Assembly: GCA_944474755.1 (NCBI GenBank)
Contig: OX104115.1
Span: forward strand, 61,818,648-61,882,647
Source of the DNA: Limnoperna fortunei
Lineage: Eukaryota > Mollusca > Bivalvia > Mytilida > Modiolidae
DNA length: 64,000 bases
Direction: 5' to 3'
Both the position numbers and the translations under genes were made by a program. Positions 20,735 through 35,822 of the stretch are shown here, piece after piece. The notes under the pieces are model-generated. The model did not search any database. It had not been told where the DNA came from and saw only the letters and a program-made list of their open reading frames with translations. Every line of letters begins with the position of its first letter. Position 1 is the first letter of the stretch.

Positions 20735-23700
20735 ACTACCATTACTCCATCACTTAACTACCTACTATTCCATTCTGTTACTACCATTACTTTATCACTT
20801 TACTACCTACAATTCCATTCCGTTACTACCATTACTATATCACTTTACTACCTACTATTCCAATGCGTTACTACCATTACTATATCACTTTACTACCTAG
20901 TATTCCATTCCGTAACTACAATAACTTTATCACTTTACTAGCTACTATTCTAGTCCGTTACTACCATTACTCCATCACTTTACTACCTACTATTCTAATC
21001 CGTTACTACCATTACTCCATTACTTTACTACCTACTATTCCTTTCAGTTCTACCATTACTCCATCACTTTACTACCTACTATTCCATTCCGTTAGTACCA
21101 TTTCTGAATCACTTTACTACCTACTATTCCAATTGGTTACGACCATTACTACATCACTTTACTACCTACTATTCCAATCCGTTACTACCACCACTCCATC
21201 ACTTTACTACCTACTATTCCATTCCGTTACTACCATTACTCCATTACTTTACTACCTACTCTTCCATTCCGTCACTACCATTACTCCATCACTTTACTAT
21301 CTACAATTCCATTCCGTTACTACCATTACTCCATCACTTTACTGCCTACTATTCCATTCCATTACTACCATTACTTTATCACTCTACTACCTACTATTCC
21401 AATCCGTTACTACCATTGCTCCATTTCTTTACTACCTACTATTCCATTCCGCTACTACCATTACTTTATCACTTTACTACCTACTATTCCAAACAGTTAC
21501 TACCATTACTTTATCACTTTACTACCTACTATTCCATTCCGTTACTACCATTACTTTATAACTTTACTACCTACTGTTCCATTCGTTTCTACCATTACGC
21601 CATCACTTTACTACCTACTATTCCATTCCGTTACTACCATTACTCCATCACTTTACTACCTACTATTCCATTCCATTACTACCATTACTTTATCACTCTA
21701 CTACCTACTATTCCAATCCGTTACTACCATTACTCCATCACTTTACTACCTACTATTCCATTCCGTTACTACCATTACTTTATCGCTTTAATACGTACTA
21801 TTCCAATCAGTTACTACCATTACTTTATCTCTTAACTACCTACTATTCCATTCCATTAGTACCATCACTCCATCATTTTACTACCTACTATCCATTCCGT
21901 TAGTACCATTTCTGAATCACTTTACTATCTACTATTCCATTCCGTTACTACCATTACTTTATAACTTTACTACCTACTATTCCATTCCGTTACTACCATT
22001 ACTTTATCGCTTTACTACCTACTATTCCAATCCGTTACTACCATTACTTTATCACTTTACTACCTATTATTCCAATCCGTTACTACTATTACTTTATCAC
22101 TTTACTACCTACTATTCCAATCCATTACTACCATTACTATATCACTTTACTACCTACTATTCCAATCCGTTACTACCATTACTCCATCACTTTACTACCT
22201 ACTATTCCATTCCGTTACTACCATTACTTTATCACTTTATTACCTACTATTCCTTTCCGTTACTACCATTACTATATCACTTTACTACCTACTATTCCAA
22301 TCCGTTACTACCATTACTCCATCACTTTACTACCTACTATTCCATTCTGTTACTACCATTACTTTATCACTTTACTACCTACAATTCCATTCCGTTACTA
22401 CCATTACTATATCACTTTACTACCTACTATTCCAATGCGTTACTACCATTACTATATCACTTTACTACCTAGTATTCCATTCCGTAACTACAATAACTTT
22501 ATCACTTTACTAGCTACTATTCTAGTCCGTTACTACCATTACTCCATCACTTTACTACCTACTATTCTAATCCGTTACTACCATTACTCCATTACTTTAC
22601 TACCTACTATTCCTTTCAGTTACTACCATTACTCCATCACTTTACTACCTACTATTCCATTCCGTTAGTACCATTTCTGAATCACTTTACTACCTACTAT
22701 TCCAATTGGTTACGACCATTACTACATCACTTTACTACCTACTATTCCAATCCGTTACTACCACCACTCCATCACTTTACTACCTACTATTCCATTCCGT
22801 TACTACCATTACTCCATTACTTTACTACCTACTCTTCCATTCCGTCACTACCATTACTCCATCACTTTACTATCTACAATTCCATTCCGTTACTACCATT
22901 ACTCCATCACTTTACTGCCTACTATTCCATTCCATTACTACCATTACTTTATCACTCTACTACCTACTATTCCAATCCGTTACTACCATTGCTCCATTTC
23001 TTTACTACCTACTATTCCATTCCGCTACTACCATTACTTTATCACTTTACTACCTACTATTCCAAACAGTTACTACCATTACTTTATCACTTTACTACCT
23101 ACTATTCCATTCCGTTACTACCATTACTTTATAACTTTACTACCTACTGTTCCATTCGTTTCTACCATTACGCCATCACTTTACTACCTACTATTCCATT
23201 CCGTTACTACCATTACTCCATCACTTTACTACCTACTATTCCATTCCATTACTACCATTACTTTATCACTCTACTACCTACTATTCCAATCCGTTACTAC
23301 CATTACTCCATCACTTTACTACCTACTATTCCATTCCGTTACTACCATTACTTTATCGCTTTAATACGTACTATTCCAATCAGTTACTACCATTACTTTA
23401 TCACTTAACTACCTACTATTCCATTCCATTAGTACCATTACTCCATCATTTTACTACCTACTATCCATTCCGTTAGTACCATTTCTGAATCACTTTACTA
23501 TCTACTATTCCATTCCGTTACTACCATTACTTTATAACTTTACTACCTACTATTCCATTCCGTTACTACCATTACTTTATCGCTTTACTACCTACTATTC
23601 CAATCCGTTACTACCATTACTTTATCACTTTCCTACCTATTATTCCAATCCGTTACTACTATTACTTTATCACTTTACTACCTACTATTCCAATCCATTA

Positions 23701-23880
23701 CTACCATTACTATATCACTTTACTACCTACTATTCCAATCCGTTACTACCATTACTCCATCACTTTACTACCTACTATTCCATTCCGTTACTACCATTAC
23801 TTTATCACTTTACTACCTACTATTCCTTTCCGTTACTACCATTACTATATCACTTTACTACCTACTATTCCAATCCGTTA
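20735..23880 (+). repeat. 1573-bp tandem duplication, two copies
   Basis: About 20735-22307 and 22308-23880 are nearly identical. The offset is 1572 bp at first and 1573 bp after a single-base indel: CAGTTCTACC near 21047 versus CAGTTACTACC near 22618. Unusual variants are shared, such as AACTACAATAACTTTATC, TTCTAGTCCGTTAC, CAATTGGTTACGACC and CCAAACAGTTAC. A third, more diverged copy runs about 28020-29440. The unit is 35 times 45 minus 2 bp. Confidence 0.9.
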
Positions 23881-24180
23881 CTACCATTACTCCATCACTT
23901 TACTACCTACTATTCCATTCCGTTAATACCATTACTTTATCACTTTACTACATACTATTCCATTCCGTTACTACCATTACTCCATTACTTTACTACCTAC
24001 TACTATTCCATTCCGTTACTACCATTACTCCAGAACTTTACTACCTACTATTCCATTCTGTTACTACAATTACTATATCACGTTACTACCTAGTATTCCA
24101 TTCCGTTACTACCATTACTATATCATTTTACTACCTACTATTCCAATCCGTTACTACCATTACTCCATTACTTTACTACC

Positions 24181-25260
24181 TACTACTATTCCATTCCGTT
24201 ACTACCATTACTCCAGAACTTTACTACCTACTATTCCATTCCGTTACTACAATTACTTTATCACTTTACTACCTACTATTCCATTCCGTCACTACCATTA
24301 CTCAATCACTTTACTACCTACTATTCCATTCCGTTACTACCATTACTGCATTACTTTACTACCTACTATTCCATTCCACTACTACGATTACTCCATTACT
24401 TTACTACCTCCTATTACATTCCGTTACTACCATTCCTCCATCACTTTATTAGCTACTATTCCATTCCGTTACTACCATTACTCCATTACTTTACAACCTA
24501 CTGTTTCATTCCGTTACTAGAACTACGCCATCCCTTTACTACCTTCTATTCCATTCCGTTACTACCATTACTGCATCACTTTACTACCTACTATTCCATT
24601 CTGTTACTACCATTACTTTATCAGCTTACTACCAACTATTCCTACTGTATCATTTTACTGCCTACCATTTCAATCCGTTACTACAATTACTATATCACGT
24701 TACTACCTAGTATTCCATTCCGTTACTACCATTACTATATCATTTTACTACCTACTATTCCAATCCGTTACTACCATTACTCCATTACTTTACTACCTAC
24801 TACTATTCCATTCCGTTACTACAATTACTCCAGAACTTTACTACCTACTATTCCATTCCGTTACTACAATTACTTTATCACTTTTCTACCTACTATTCCA
24901 TTCCGTCACTACCATTACTCAATCACGTTACTAACTACTATTCCATTCCGTTACTACCATTACTGCATTACTTTACTACCTACTATTCCATTCCGCTACT
25001 ACGATTACTCCATTACTTTACTACCTCCCATTACATTCCGTTACTACCATTCCTCCATCACTTTATTACCTACTATTCCATTCCGTTACTACCATTACTC
25101 CATTACTTTACAACCTACTGTTTCATTCCGTTACTAGAACTACGCCATCCCTTTACTACATTCTATTCCATTCCGTTACTACCATTACTGCATCACTTTA
25201 CTACCTACTATTCCATTCTGTTACTACCATTACTTTATCAGTTTACTACCTACTGTTCCA
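24181..25260 (+). repeat. 617-bp tandem duplication
   Basis: The segment starting TACTACTATTCCATTCCG at 24181 repeats at 24798 with shared rare variants (CTCCAGAACTTTAC, TTACTAGAACTACGCCATCC, CTACTACGATTACTCC). The TACTACTATT start, with an additional TAC, also occurs near 24001. Confidence 0.85.
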
Positions 25261-25666
25261 ATCCGTTACTACCATTACTCCATCACTTTACTACTTACTA
25301 TTCCATTCCGTTACTGCCATTACTCCATCACTTTAATACCTACTATTCCATTCCGTTACTACCTTTAGCCCATGACTTTACTACCTACTATTCCATTCCG
25401 TTACCACCATTTCTGCTTCACTTTACTACCTACTATTCCATTCCGTTACTACCATTTCTTCATCACTTTACTACCTACTATTCCATTCCGTTACTAGTAT
25501 TAGTCCATCACTTCAATAACTATATTCCATTCCGTTACTACCTTTACCACATGACTTTATTACCTACTGTTACATGCCCTTACTACAATCAACCTGACAT
25601 TTACTACATCATTTTACTTGCCATTTTTTCATTGCCTTACTACTGTTACTCCATCACTTTACTACC

Positions 25667-25668
25667 TA
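25667..25668. other. Empty-site paralogue of the TIR element insertion
   Basis: Sequence left of this TA (TTGCCATTTTTTCATTSCCT, then CTGTTACTCCATCACTTTAC) matches the left flank of the element. Sequence right of it (six differing bases, then CATG and ACTACCATTACWCCATCACT and CTTTGCTC) matches the right flank after 16433 without a length change. The occupied locus has TA on both sides of the element; this one has a single TA. This supports the element boundaries to the base. Confidence 0.85.
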
Positions 25669-25789
25669 GTATTCCATGTCGTTACTACCATTACACCATC
25701 ACTTTACTAACTTTGCTCCATTACTTTACTACCTACTATTCCATTCCGTTACTACTATTACTCCATTACTTTACTACCTACTATTCCAA

Positions 25790-27227
25790 TCGGTTACTAC
25801 CATTACTCCATCACTTTACTACCTAATTTTCCATTCCGTTACTACCATTACTTCAGCACTTTACTACCTACTATTCCAATCCGCTACTACCAATACTCCA
25901 TGACTTTACTATCTTCTGTTTAAATCCGTTACTACCATTACTTTATCACTTACTACCTCCTATTACATGCTCTTACTACAATCGACCTGACAATTACTAC
26001 ATCATTTTACTACACACTTTTTAATTCCTTTACAACTTTTACTCCATCACTTTACTATCTACTATTATATGCTGTTTCCACCATTACTCCATCACTTTAC
26101 TACCTTTACTCCATTACTTTACTACCTACTATTCCATTCCATTACTACCATTAGTCCATTACTTTACTACCTACAATTTCATTCCGTTACTACCATTACT
26201 CCATTACTTTACGACCTACTATTCCATTCCGTTACTACCATTACTCCATCACTTTACTACCTTCTATTCCATTCCGTTACTTCCATTACTATATCACTTT
26301 ACTTTCTACTATTCCATTCCGTTACTACCATTACTCCATCACTTTACTACCTTCTATTCCATTCCGTTACTTCCATTACTATATCACTTTACTTTCTACT
26401 ATTCCAATCCGTTACTACCATTACTCCATCATTTTACTACCTACTATTCCATTCGTTACAACTATTACTTTATCACTTTACTACCTACCATTCCAATCCG
26501 TTACTACCATTACTATATCACTTTACTACCTAGTATCTCATTCCGTTACTACCATTACTTTATCACTTTACAACCTACTATTCCATTCCGTTACTACCAT
26601 TACTATATCACTTTACTACCTACTATTCCAATCCGTTACTGATATTACGATATCACTTTACTACCTACTATTCCAATCCGTTACTACCATTACCATATCA
26701 CTTTACTACCTACTATTCAAATCCGTTACTACCATTACTCCATCACTTTACTACCTACTGTTCCAATCGGTTACTACCATTACTCCATCACTTTACTACC
26801 TACGTTTCCATTCCGTTACTACCATTACTTCAGCACTTTACTACCGACTATTCCAATCCGCTACTACCAATACTCCATGACTTTACTATCTTCTATTTAA
26901 ATCCGTTACTACCATTACTTTATCACTTACTACCTCCTATTACATGCTCTTACTACAATCGACCTGACAATTACTACATCATTTTACTACACACTTTTTA
27001 ATTCCTTTACAACTTTTACTCCATCACTTTACTATCTACTATTAAATGCCGTTTCCACCATTACTCCATCACTTTACTACCTTTACTCCATTACTTTACT
27101 ACCTACTATTCCATTCCATTACTACCATAACTCCATTACTTTACTACCTACTATTTCATTCCGTTACTACCATTACTCCGTTACTTTACGACCTACTATT
27201 CCATTCCGTTACTACCATTACTCCATC
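25790..27227 (+). repeat. 977-bp offset duplication
   Basis: About 25790-26250 and 26767-27227 share CCAATCGGTTAC, CAGCACTTTACTACC, TACTCCATGACTTTACTATC and the landmark unit, at a constant offset of 977 bp. The intervening part is ordinary 45-bp units. Confidence 0.82.
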
Positions 27228-30200
27228 ACTTTTCAACCTACTGTTTCATTCCGTTACTACTATTACGCCATCACTTTACTACCTTCTATTCCATTCCGTT
27301 ACTACCATTACTGCATCACTTTATTACCTACTATTCCATTCCGTTATTACCATTACTTTATCACTTTACTAATTACTATTCCAATTCGCTAATACCATTA
27401 CTCCATCACTTTACTACCTACTATTTCATTCCGTTACTACCATTACTTTGTCGCTTTACTACCTACTATTCCAATCCGTTAATACCATCACTATATCACT
27501 TTACTACCTACTATTCCATTCCGTTACTGTCATTACTTGATCACTTTACTACCTACTATTCCATTCCGTTACTACCATTACTTTATCACTTTACTACCTA
27601 CTATTCCAATCCATTACTACCATTACCACATCACTTTACTCCCTACTATTCCAATCCGTTACTACCATTACTATGTCATTTTACTACCTACTTTTCCATT
27701 CCGTTATTGTCATTACTTTATCACTTTACTTCCTACTATTCCATTCCGTTACTACCATTACTTCATCACTTTACTACCTACTTTTCCAATCCGTTAATAC
27801 CATTACTACATCACTTTACTACCTACTATTCCAATCCGTTACTACCATTATTCCGTCACTTTACTACCTTCTATTCCAATCCGTTACTACCATTACTCCA
27901 TCACTTTACTACCTACTATTCCATTCCGTTACTACAATTACTTTATCACTTTACTACCTACTATTCCTATCCGTTACTACCATTACTATGTCACTTTACT
28001 ACCTACTATTCCAATACGTTACTACCATTACTATATCACTTTACTACCTAGTATTCCATTCCGTAACTACAATAACTTTATCACTTTACTAGCTACTATT
28101 CTAGTCCGTTACTACCATTACTCCATCACTTTACTACCTACTATTCTAATCCGTTACTACCATTACTCCATTACTTTACTACCTACTATTCCTTTCCGTT
28201 ACTACCATTACTCCATCACTTTATTTCCTACTATTCCATTCCGTTAGTACCATTTCTGAATCACTTTACTACCTACTATTCCAATTGGTTAGGACCATTA
28301 CTACATCACTTTACTACCTACTATTCCAATCCGTTACTACCATTACTCCATCACTTTACTACCTACTATTCCATTCCGTTACTACCATTACTCCACTACT
28401 TTACTACCTACTCTTCCATTCCGTCACTACCATTACTCAATCACTTTACTAACTACTATTCCAATCCGCTACTACCTTTACTCCATCACTTTACTACCTA
28501 CTATTCCATTCCGTTACTACCATTACTTTATCACTTTACTACCTACTATTCCAATCAGTTACTGCCATTACTTTATCACTTTACTACCTACTATTCCATT
28601 CCGTTACTACCATTACTTTATAACTTTACTACCTACTGTTCCATTCCGTTACTACCATTACTCCATCACTTTACTACCTACTATTCCATTCCGTTACTAC
28701 CATTACTCCATCACTTTACTATCTACTATTCCATTCCATTACTACCATTACTTTATCACTCTACTACATACTATTCCAATCCGTTACTACCATTACTCCA
28801 TCACTTTACTACCTACTATTCCATTCCGTTACTACCATTACTTTATCACTTTACTACCTACTATTCCAATCAGTTACTACCATTACTTTATCACTTATCT
28901 ACCTACTATTCCATTCCGTTAGTACCATTACTCCATCATTTTACTTCCTACTATCCATTCCGTTAGTACCATTTCTGAATCACTTTACTATCTACTATTC
29001 CATTCCGTTACTACCAGTACTTTATAACTTTACTACCTACTATTCCATTCCGTTACTACCATTACTTTATCGCTTTACTACCTACTATTCCAATCCGTTA
29101 CTACCATTACTTTATCACTTTACTACCTACTATTCCAATCCGTTACTACCATTACTTTATCACTTTACTACCTACTATTCCAATCCATTACTACCATTAC
29201 TATATCACTTTACTACCTACTATTCCAATCCGTTACTACCATTACTCCATCACTTTACTACCTAATATTCAATTCCGTTACTACCATTACTTTATCACTT
29301 TACTACCTACTATTCCTTTCCGTTACTACCATTACTATATCACTTTACTACCTACTATTCCAATCCGTTACTACCATTACTCCATCACTTTACTACCTAC
29401 TATTCCATTCCGTTAATACCATTACTTTATCACTTTACTACATACTATTCCATTCCGTTACTACCATTACTGTATCATTTTACTGCCTACCATTTCAATC
29501 CGTTACTACAATTACTATATCACGTTACTACCTAGTATTCCATTCCGTTACTACCATTACTATATCATTTTACTACCTACTATTCCAATCCGTTACTACC
29601 ATTACTCCATTACTTTACTACCTAATACTATTCCATTCCGTTACTACCATTACTTTATCACTTTACTTCCTACAATTCCATTCCGTTACTACCATTACTT
29701 TATCACTTTACTTCCTACAATTCCATTCCGTAACTACCATTACTATATCACTTTACTACCTACTATTCCTATCCGTTACTACCATTACTATGTCATTTTA
29801 CTACCTACTATTCCATTCCGTTACTACCATTACTTCATCACTTTACTACCTACTATTCTAATCCGTTACTACCATTACTACATCATTTTACTACCTACTA
29901 TTCCAATCCGTTACTACAATTACTCCATCACTTTACTACCTACTATTCCAATCCGTTACTAAATTACTCCATCACTTTACTACCTACTATTCCATTCTGT
30001 TACTACCATTACTTTATCACTTTACTACCTACAATTCCATTCCGTTACTACCATTACGCCATCACTTTACTACCTACTATTCCATTCCGTTACTACCATT
30101 ACTTTATCACTTTACTACCTACTATTTCATTCCGTTACTACCATTACTTCATCACTTTACTACCTACTATTCCAATCCGTTACTACCATTACTACATCAC

Positions 30201-33200
30201 TTTACTACCTACTATTCCAATCCGTTACTACAATTACTCCATCACTTTACTACCTACTATTCCAATCCGTTACTACAATTACTCCATCACTTTACTACCT
30301 ACTATTCCATTCCGTTACTACCATTACTATATCCCTTTACTACCTACTATTCCAATACGTTACTACCATTACTATATCACTTTACTACCTAGTATCCATT
30401 CCGTAACTACCATAACTTTATCACTTTACTAGCAACTATTCTTATCCTTCACTACCATTACTCCATCACTTTACTACCTACTATTCTAATCCGTTACTAC
30501 CATTACTCCATTACTTTACTACCTACTATTCCATTCCGTTACTACCATTCCTCCATCACTATACTACCTACTATTCCATACCGTTAGTACCATTTCTGAA
30601 TCACTTAACTACCTACTATTCCAATCGGTTACTACCATTACTACATCACTTTACTACCCACTATTCCAATCCGTTACTACCATTACTCCATCACTTTACT
30701 ACCGACTATTCCAATCCGTTACGACCATTACTCCATCACTTTACTACCTACTATTCCATTCCGTTACTACCATTAGTTTATCACTTTACTATCTACTATA
30801 TCATTCCGTTACTACCATTACTATATCACTTTACTACCTACTATTCCATTCCGTTACTACCAAAACTTTATCACTTTACTACCTACTATTCCAATCCGTT
30901 ACTACCATTACTATATCACTTTACTACCTATTTTTCCAATCCGTTACAACATTACTCCATCACTTTACTACCTACTATTCCATTCCGTTACTACCATTAC
31001 TTTATCCCTTTACTACCTACTATTCCATTCCGTTACTACCATTACTATATCACTTTACTACCTACTATGCCAATACGTTACTACCATTACTATATCACTT
31101 TACTACCTAGTATTCCATTCCGAAACTCCCATAACTTTATCACTTTACTACCTACTATTACAATCCGTTACTACCATTACTTCATCACTTTACTACCTAC
31201 TATTAAAATCCGTTACAACCATTACTACATCACTTTACTACCTACTATTCCAATCCGTTACTACAATTACTCCATCACTTTACTACCTACTGTTTCATTC
31301 CGTTACTACGATTACGCCATCACTTTACTACCTTCTATTCCATTCCGTTACTACCATTACTGCAGCACTTTACTACCTACTACTCCTTTCCGTTACTACC
31401 ATTACTTTATCACTTAACTACCTACTATTCCAATGCGTTACTCCCATTACTATATGACTTTACTACCTACTTTTCCATTCCGTTACTACCATTACTCTAT
31501 CACATTACTACCTACTATTCCATTCCGTTACTACCATTACGCCATCACTTTACTACCTCCTATTCCATTCAATTACTAGCATTACTTTATCACTTTACTA
31601 CCTACTATTCCAATCCGTTACTACCATTACGCCATCACTTTACTACCTACTATTCCAATCCGTTACTACCATTACTCCATCAGTTTACTACCTACTTTTC
31701 CAATCCGTTACTACCATTTCCACATCACTTTACCACCTACTATTCCAATCCGTTACTACCATTACTCCATCACTTTACTAGCTACTATTCCAATCCGTTA
31801 CTACCATTACTCCATCACTTTACTACCTACTGTTCCAATCCGTTACTGCCATTACTTTATCACTTTACTACCTACTATTCAAATCCGTTACTTCCATTAC
31901 GCCATCACTTTACTACCTCCTATTCCAATCCGTTACTAGCATTACTTTATCACTTACTACCTCCTATTACATGCTCTTATTACAATCAGCCTGACAATTA
32001 CTACATCATTTTACTACACACATTTTAATTCCTTTACTAGTTTTACCCCACCACTTTACTTTCTACTATTACATGCCGTTTCAGCCATTACTCCATCACG
32101 TTACTACTTTCACATCATTAATTTACTACCTACTATTCCATTCCGTTACTTCCATTACTCCATCGCTTTATTACCTACTATTCCATTCCGTTACTACAAT
32201 TACTTTATCATTTTACTACCTACTATTCGAATTCGTTACTACCATTACTCAATTACTTTACTACCTTCTATTCCATTCCGTTACTACCATTACTCCATCA
32301 CTTTACTACCTTTGCTCCATTTCTTTACTGCCTACTATTTTGCACCGTTCCTACAATTACTCCAGCACTTTACTAACTGTGATTCCATTCCGTTTCTACC
32401 ATTACTGCATCACTTTACTACCTCCTATTCCATTCCGTTACTACCATGACTGCATCACTTTACTACCTACTATTCCATTCCGTTACTACAATTACTTTAT
32501 CACTTTACTACCTACTATTCCAATCCGTTACTACCATTACTATATCACTTTACCACCTACTATTCAAATCCGTTACTGCCATTAATCCATCACTTTACTA
32601 CCTACTATTCCAATACGTTACTGCCATTACTCCATCACTTTACTACCTACTATTCAAATCCGTTACTGCCATTACTCCATCACTTTACTACCTACTATTC
32701 CAATCCGTTACTACCATTACTTGGTATCACTTCCTACCTCCTATTACATGCTCTTACAACAATCAACCTGACAATTACTACATCATTTTACTACACACTT
32801 TTTAATTCCTCTACTACTTTTAATCCATCACTTACTATCTCCTATTACTTGTAGTTTCTACCATTACTCCATCACTTTACCACCTTTACTCCATTACTTT
32901 GCTACCTACTATTCCATTGCGCTACTACCATTACTCCATTACTTTACTAGCTACTATTTCATTCCGTTATTACTATTACTACATTACTGTACTACCTACT
33001 ATTCCATTCCGTTACTACCATTACTCCATCACTTTACAACCTACTGTTTCATTCCGTTACTACCATTACGCCATCACTTTACTACCTTCTATTCCATTCC
33101 GTTACTAGCATTACTTCATCAATTAAAGAACTAAATTACATTCCGTAGCTACCATTAGTCCATCACTTTACTACCTTTGCTCCATTTCTTTAATACATAC

Positions 33201-33322
33201 TATTTCGTTCCGTTCCAACAATTACTCCAGCACTTTACTAACTCCGATTCCATTCCGTTCCTACCATTACTGCATCACTTTACTACCTCCTATTCCACTC
33301 CGTTACTACCATTACGCATCAC

Positions 33323-33996
33323 TTTTCTAGCTACTATTCCATTCCTTTACTATCATTACTCCATCACTTTACTACCTTTGCTCTATTTCTTTACTACCTA
33401 CTATTTTGTTCCGTTCCTACAATTGCTCCCGCACTTTACTAACTCCAATTCGATTCCGTTACTACCATTACTGCATCACTTTACTACCTACTATTCCAAT
33501 ACGTTACTACCATTACTCCATCACTTTACTACCTACTATTCCAATCCGTTACGACCATTACTCCATCACTTTACTACCTACTATTCCATTCCGTTACTAC
33601 CAATAGTTTATCACATTACTATCTACTATTCCACTCCGTTACTACCATTACTGCATCACTTTTCTAGCTACTATTCCATTCCTTTACTATCATTACTACA
33701 TCACTTTACTACCTTTGCTCCATTTCTTTACTACCTACTATTTTGTTCCGTTCCTACAATTGCTCTCGCACTTTACTAACCCCAATTCGATTTCGTTACT
33801 ACCATTACTGCATCACTTTACTACCTACTATTCCAATCCGTTACTACCATTACTCCATCACTTTACTACCTACTATTCCAATCCGTTACGACCATTACTC
33901 CATCACTTTACTACCTACTATTCCATTCCGTTACTACCAATAGTTTATCACTTTACTATCTACTATTCCATTCCGTTACTACCATTACTATATCAC
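33323..33996 (+). repeat. 337-bp tandem duplication
   Basis: 33323-33659 and 33660-33996 match at an offset of 337 bp (7.5 units), both carrying TTTTCTAGCTACTATTCC, TATTTTGTTCCGTTCC and ACAATTGCTCYCGCAC. A half-integer number of 45-bp units shows that exchange can occur between the 23-bp and 22-bp halves. Confidence 0.88.
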
Positions 33997-35822
33997 TTTA
34001 CTACCTACTATTCCATTACGTTACTACCAAAACTTTATCACTTTACTACCTACTATTCCAATCCGTTACAACCATTACTATATCACTTTACTACCTATTT
34101 TTCCAATCCGTTACTACCATTACTCCATCACTTTTCTACCTACTATTCCATTCCGTTACTACCATTACTATATCACTTTACTACCTACTATGCCAATACG
34201 TTACTACCATTACTATATCACTTTACTACCTAGTATTCCATTCCGAAACTACCATAACTTTATCACTTTTCTACCTACTATTCCAGTCCGTTACTACCAT
34301 TACTTCACCACTTTACTACCTACTATTCCAATCCGTTACAACCATTGCTACATCACTTTACTACCTACTATTCCAATCCGTTACTACAATTACTCCATCA
34401 CTTTACTACCTACTATTCCAATCCGTTACTACCATTACTCCATCACTTTACTACCTACTATTCCATTCTGTTACTACCATTAATTTATCACTTTACTACC
34501 TACAATTCCATTCCGTTACTACCATTACTACATTACTTTACTACCTACTATTCCAATACGTTACTACCATTACTATTTCACTTTACTACTTAGTATTCCA
34601 TCCCGCAACTACCATATCTTTATTACTTTACTAGCACTATTCTAATACGTTACTACCATTACTCCATCACTTTACTACCTACTATTCTAATCCGTTACTA
34701 CCATTACTCCATTACTTTATTACCTACTATTCCATTCCGCTACTACCATTACTCCATCACTTTACTACCTACTATTCCATTCCGTTAGTACCATTTCTGA
34801 ATTACTTTACTACCTACTATTGCAATCGGTTACTACCAATACTACATCACTTTACTACCTACTGTTCCAATCCGTTACTACCATTACTCCATCACTTTAC
34901 TACATACTATTCCAATCCGTTACGAACATTACTCCATCACTTTACTACATACTATTCCATTCCGTTACTACCATTATTTTATCACTTTACTATCAACTAT
35001 TCCATTCCGTTACTACCATTACTATATCACTTTACTACCTACTATTCCATTCCGTTACTACCATAACTTTATCACTTTACTACCTACTATTCCAATCCGT
35101 TACTACCATTACTATATCACTTTACTACCTACTATTCCAATCCGTTACTACCATTACTATATCACTTTACTACCTACTATTCCAATCCGTTACTACCACT
35201 ACTCTATCACTTTACTACCTACTATTCCATTCCGTTACTACCATTACTTTATCACTTTACTACTTCTGTTCCAAAACGTTACTACCATTACTATGTCACT
35301 TTACTACCTAGTATTCCATTCCGTAACTACCATAACTTTATCACTTTACTACCTATTATTCCAATCCGTTACTATCATTACTATATCACTTTACTACCTA
35401 CTTTTCCAATCCGTTACAATCATTACTATATCACTTTACTACCTAATATTCTAATCCGTTACTACCATTACTCCATTACATTACTACCTACTATTCAATT
35501 CCCTTACTACCATTACTCCATCACTTTACTACCTACTATTCCTTTCCGTAAGTACCATTTCTGAATCACTTTACAACATACTATTCCAATCCGTTACTAC
35601 CATTACTACATCACTTTACTACCTACTATTCCATTCCGTTACTACCATTACTCCATCACTTTACTACCTACTATTCCAGTCCGTTACTACCATTACTTCA
35701 TCACTTTACTACCTACTATTCCATTCCTTTACTACCATTACTTTATCACTTTACTATCTACTATTCCAATCCGTTACTGCCGTTACTCCATCACTTTACT
35801 ACCTACTATTCCAATCCGTTAC

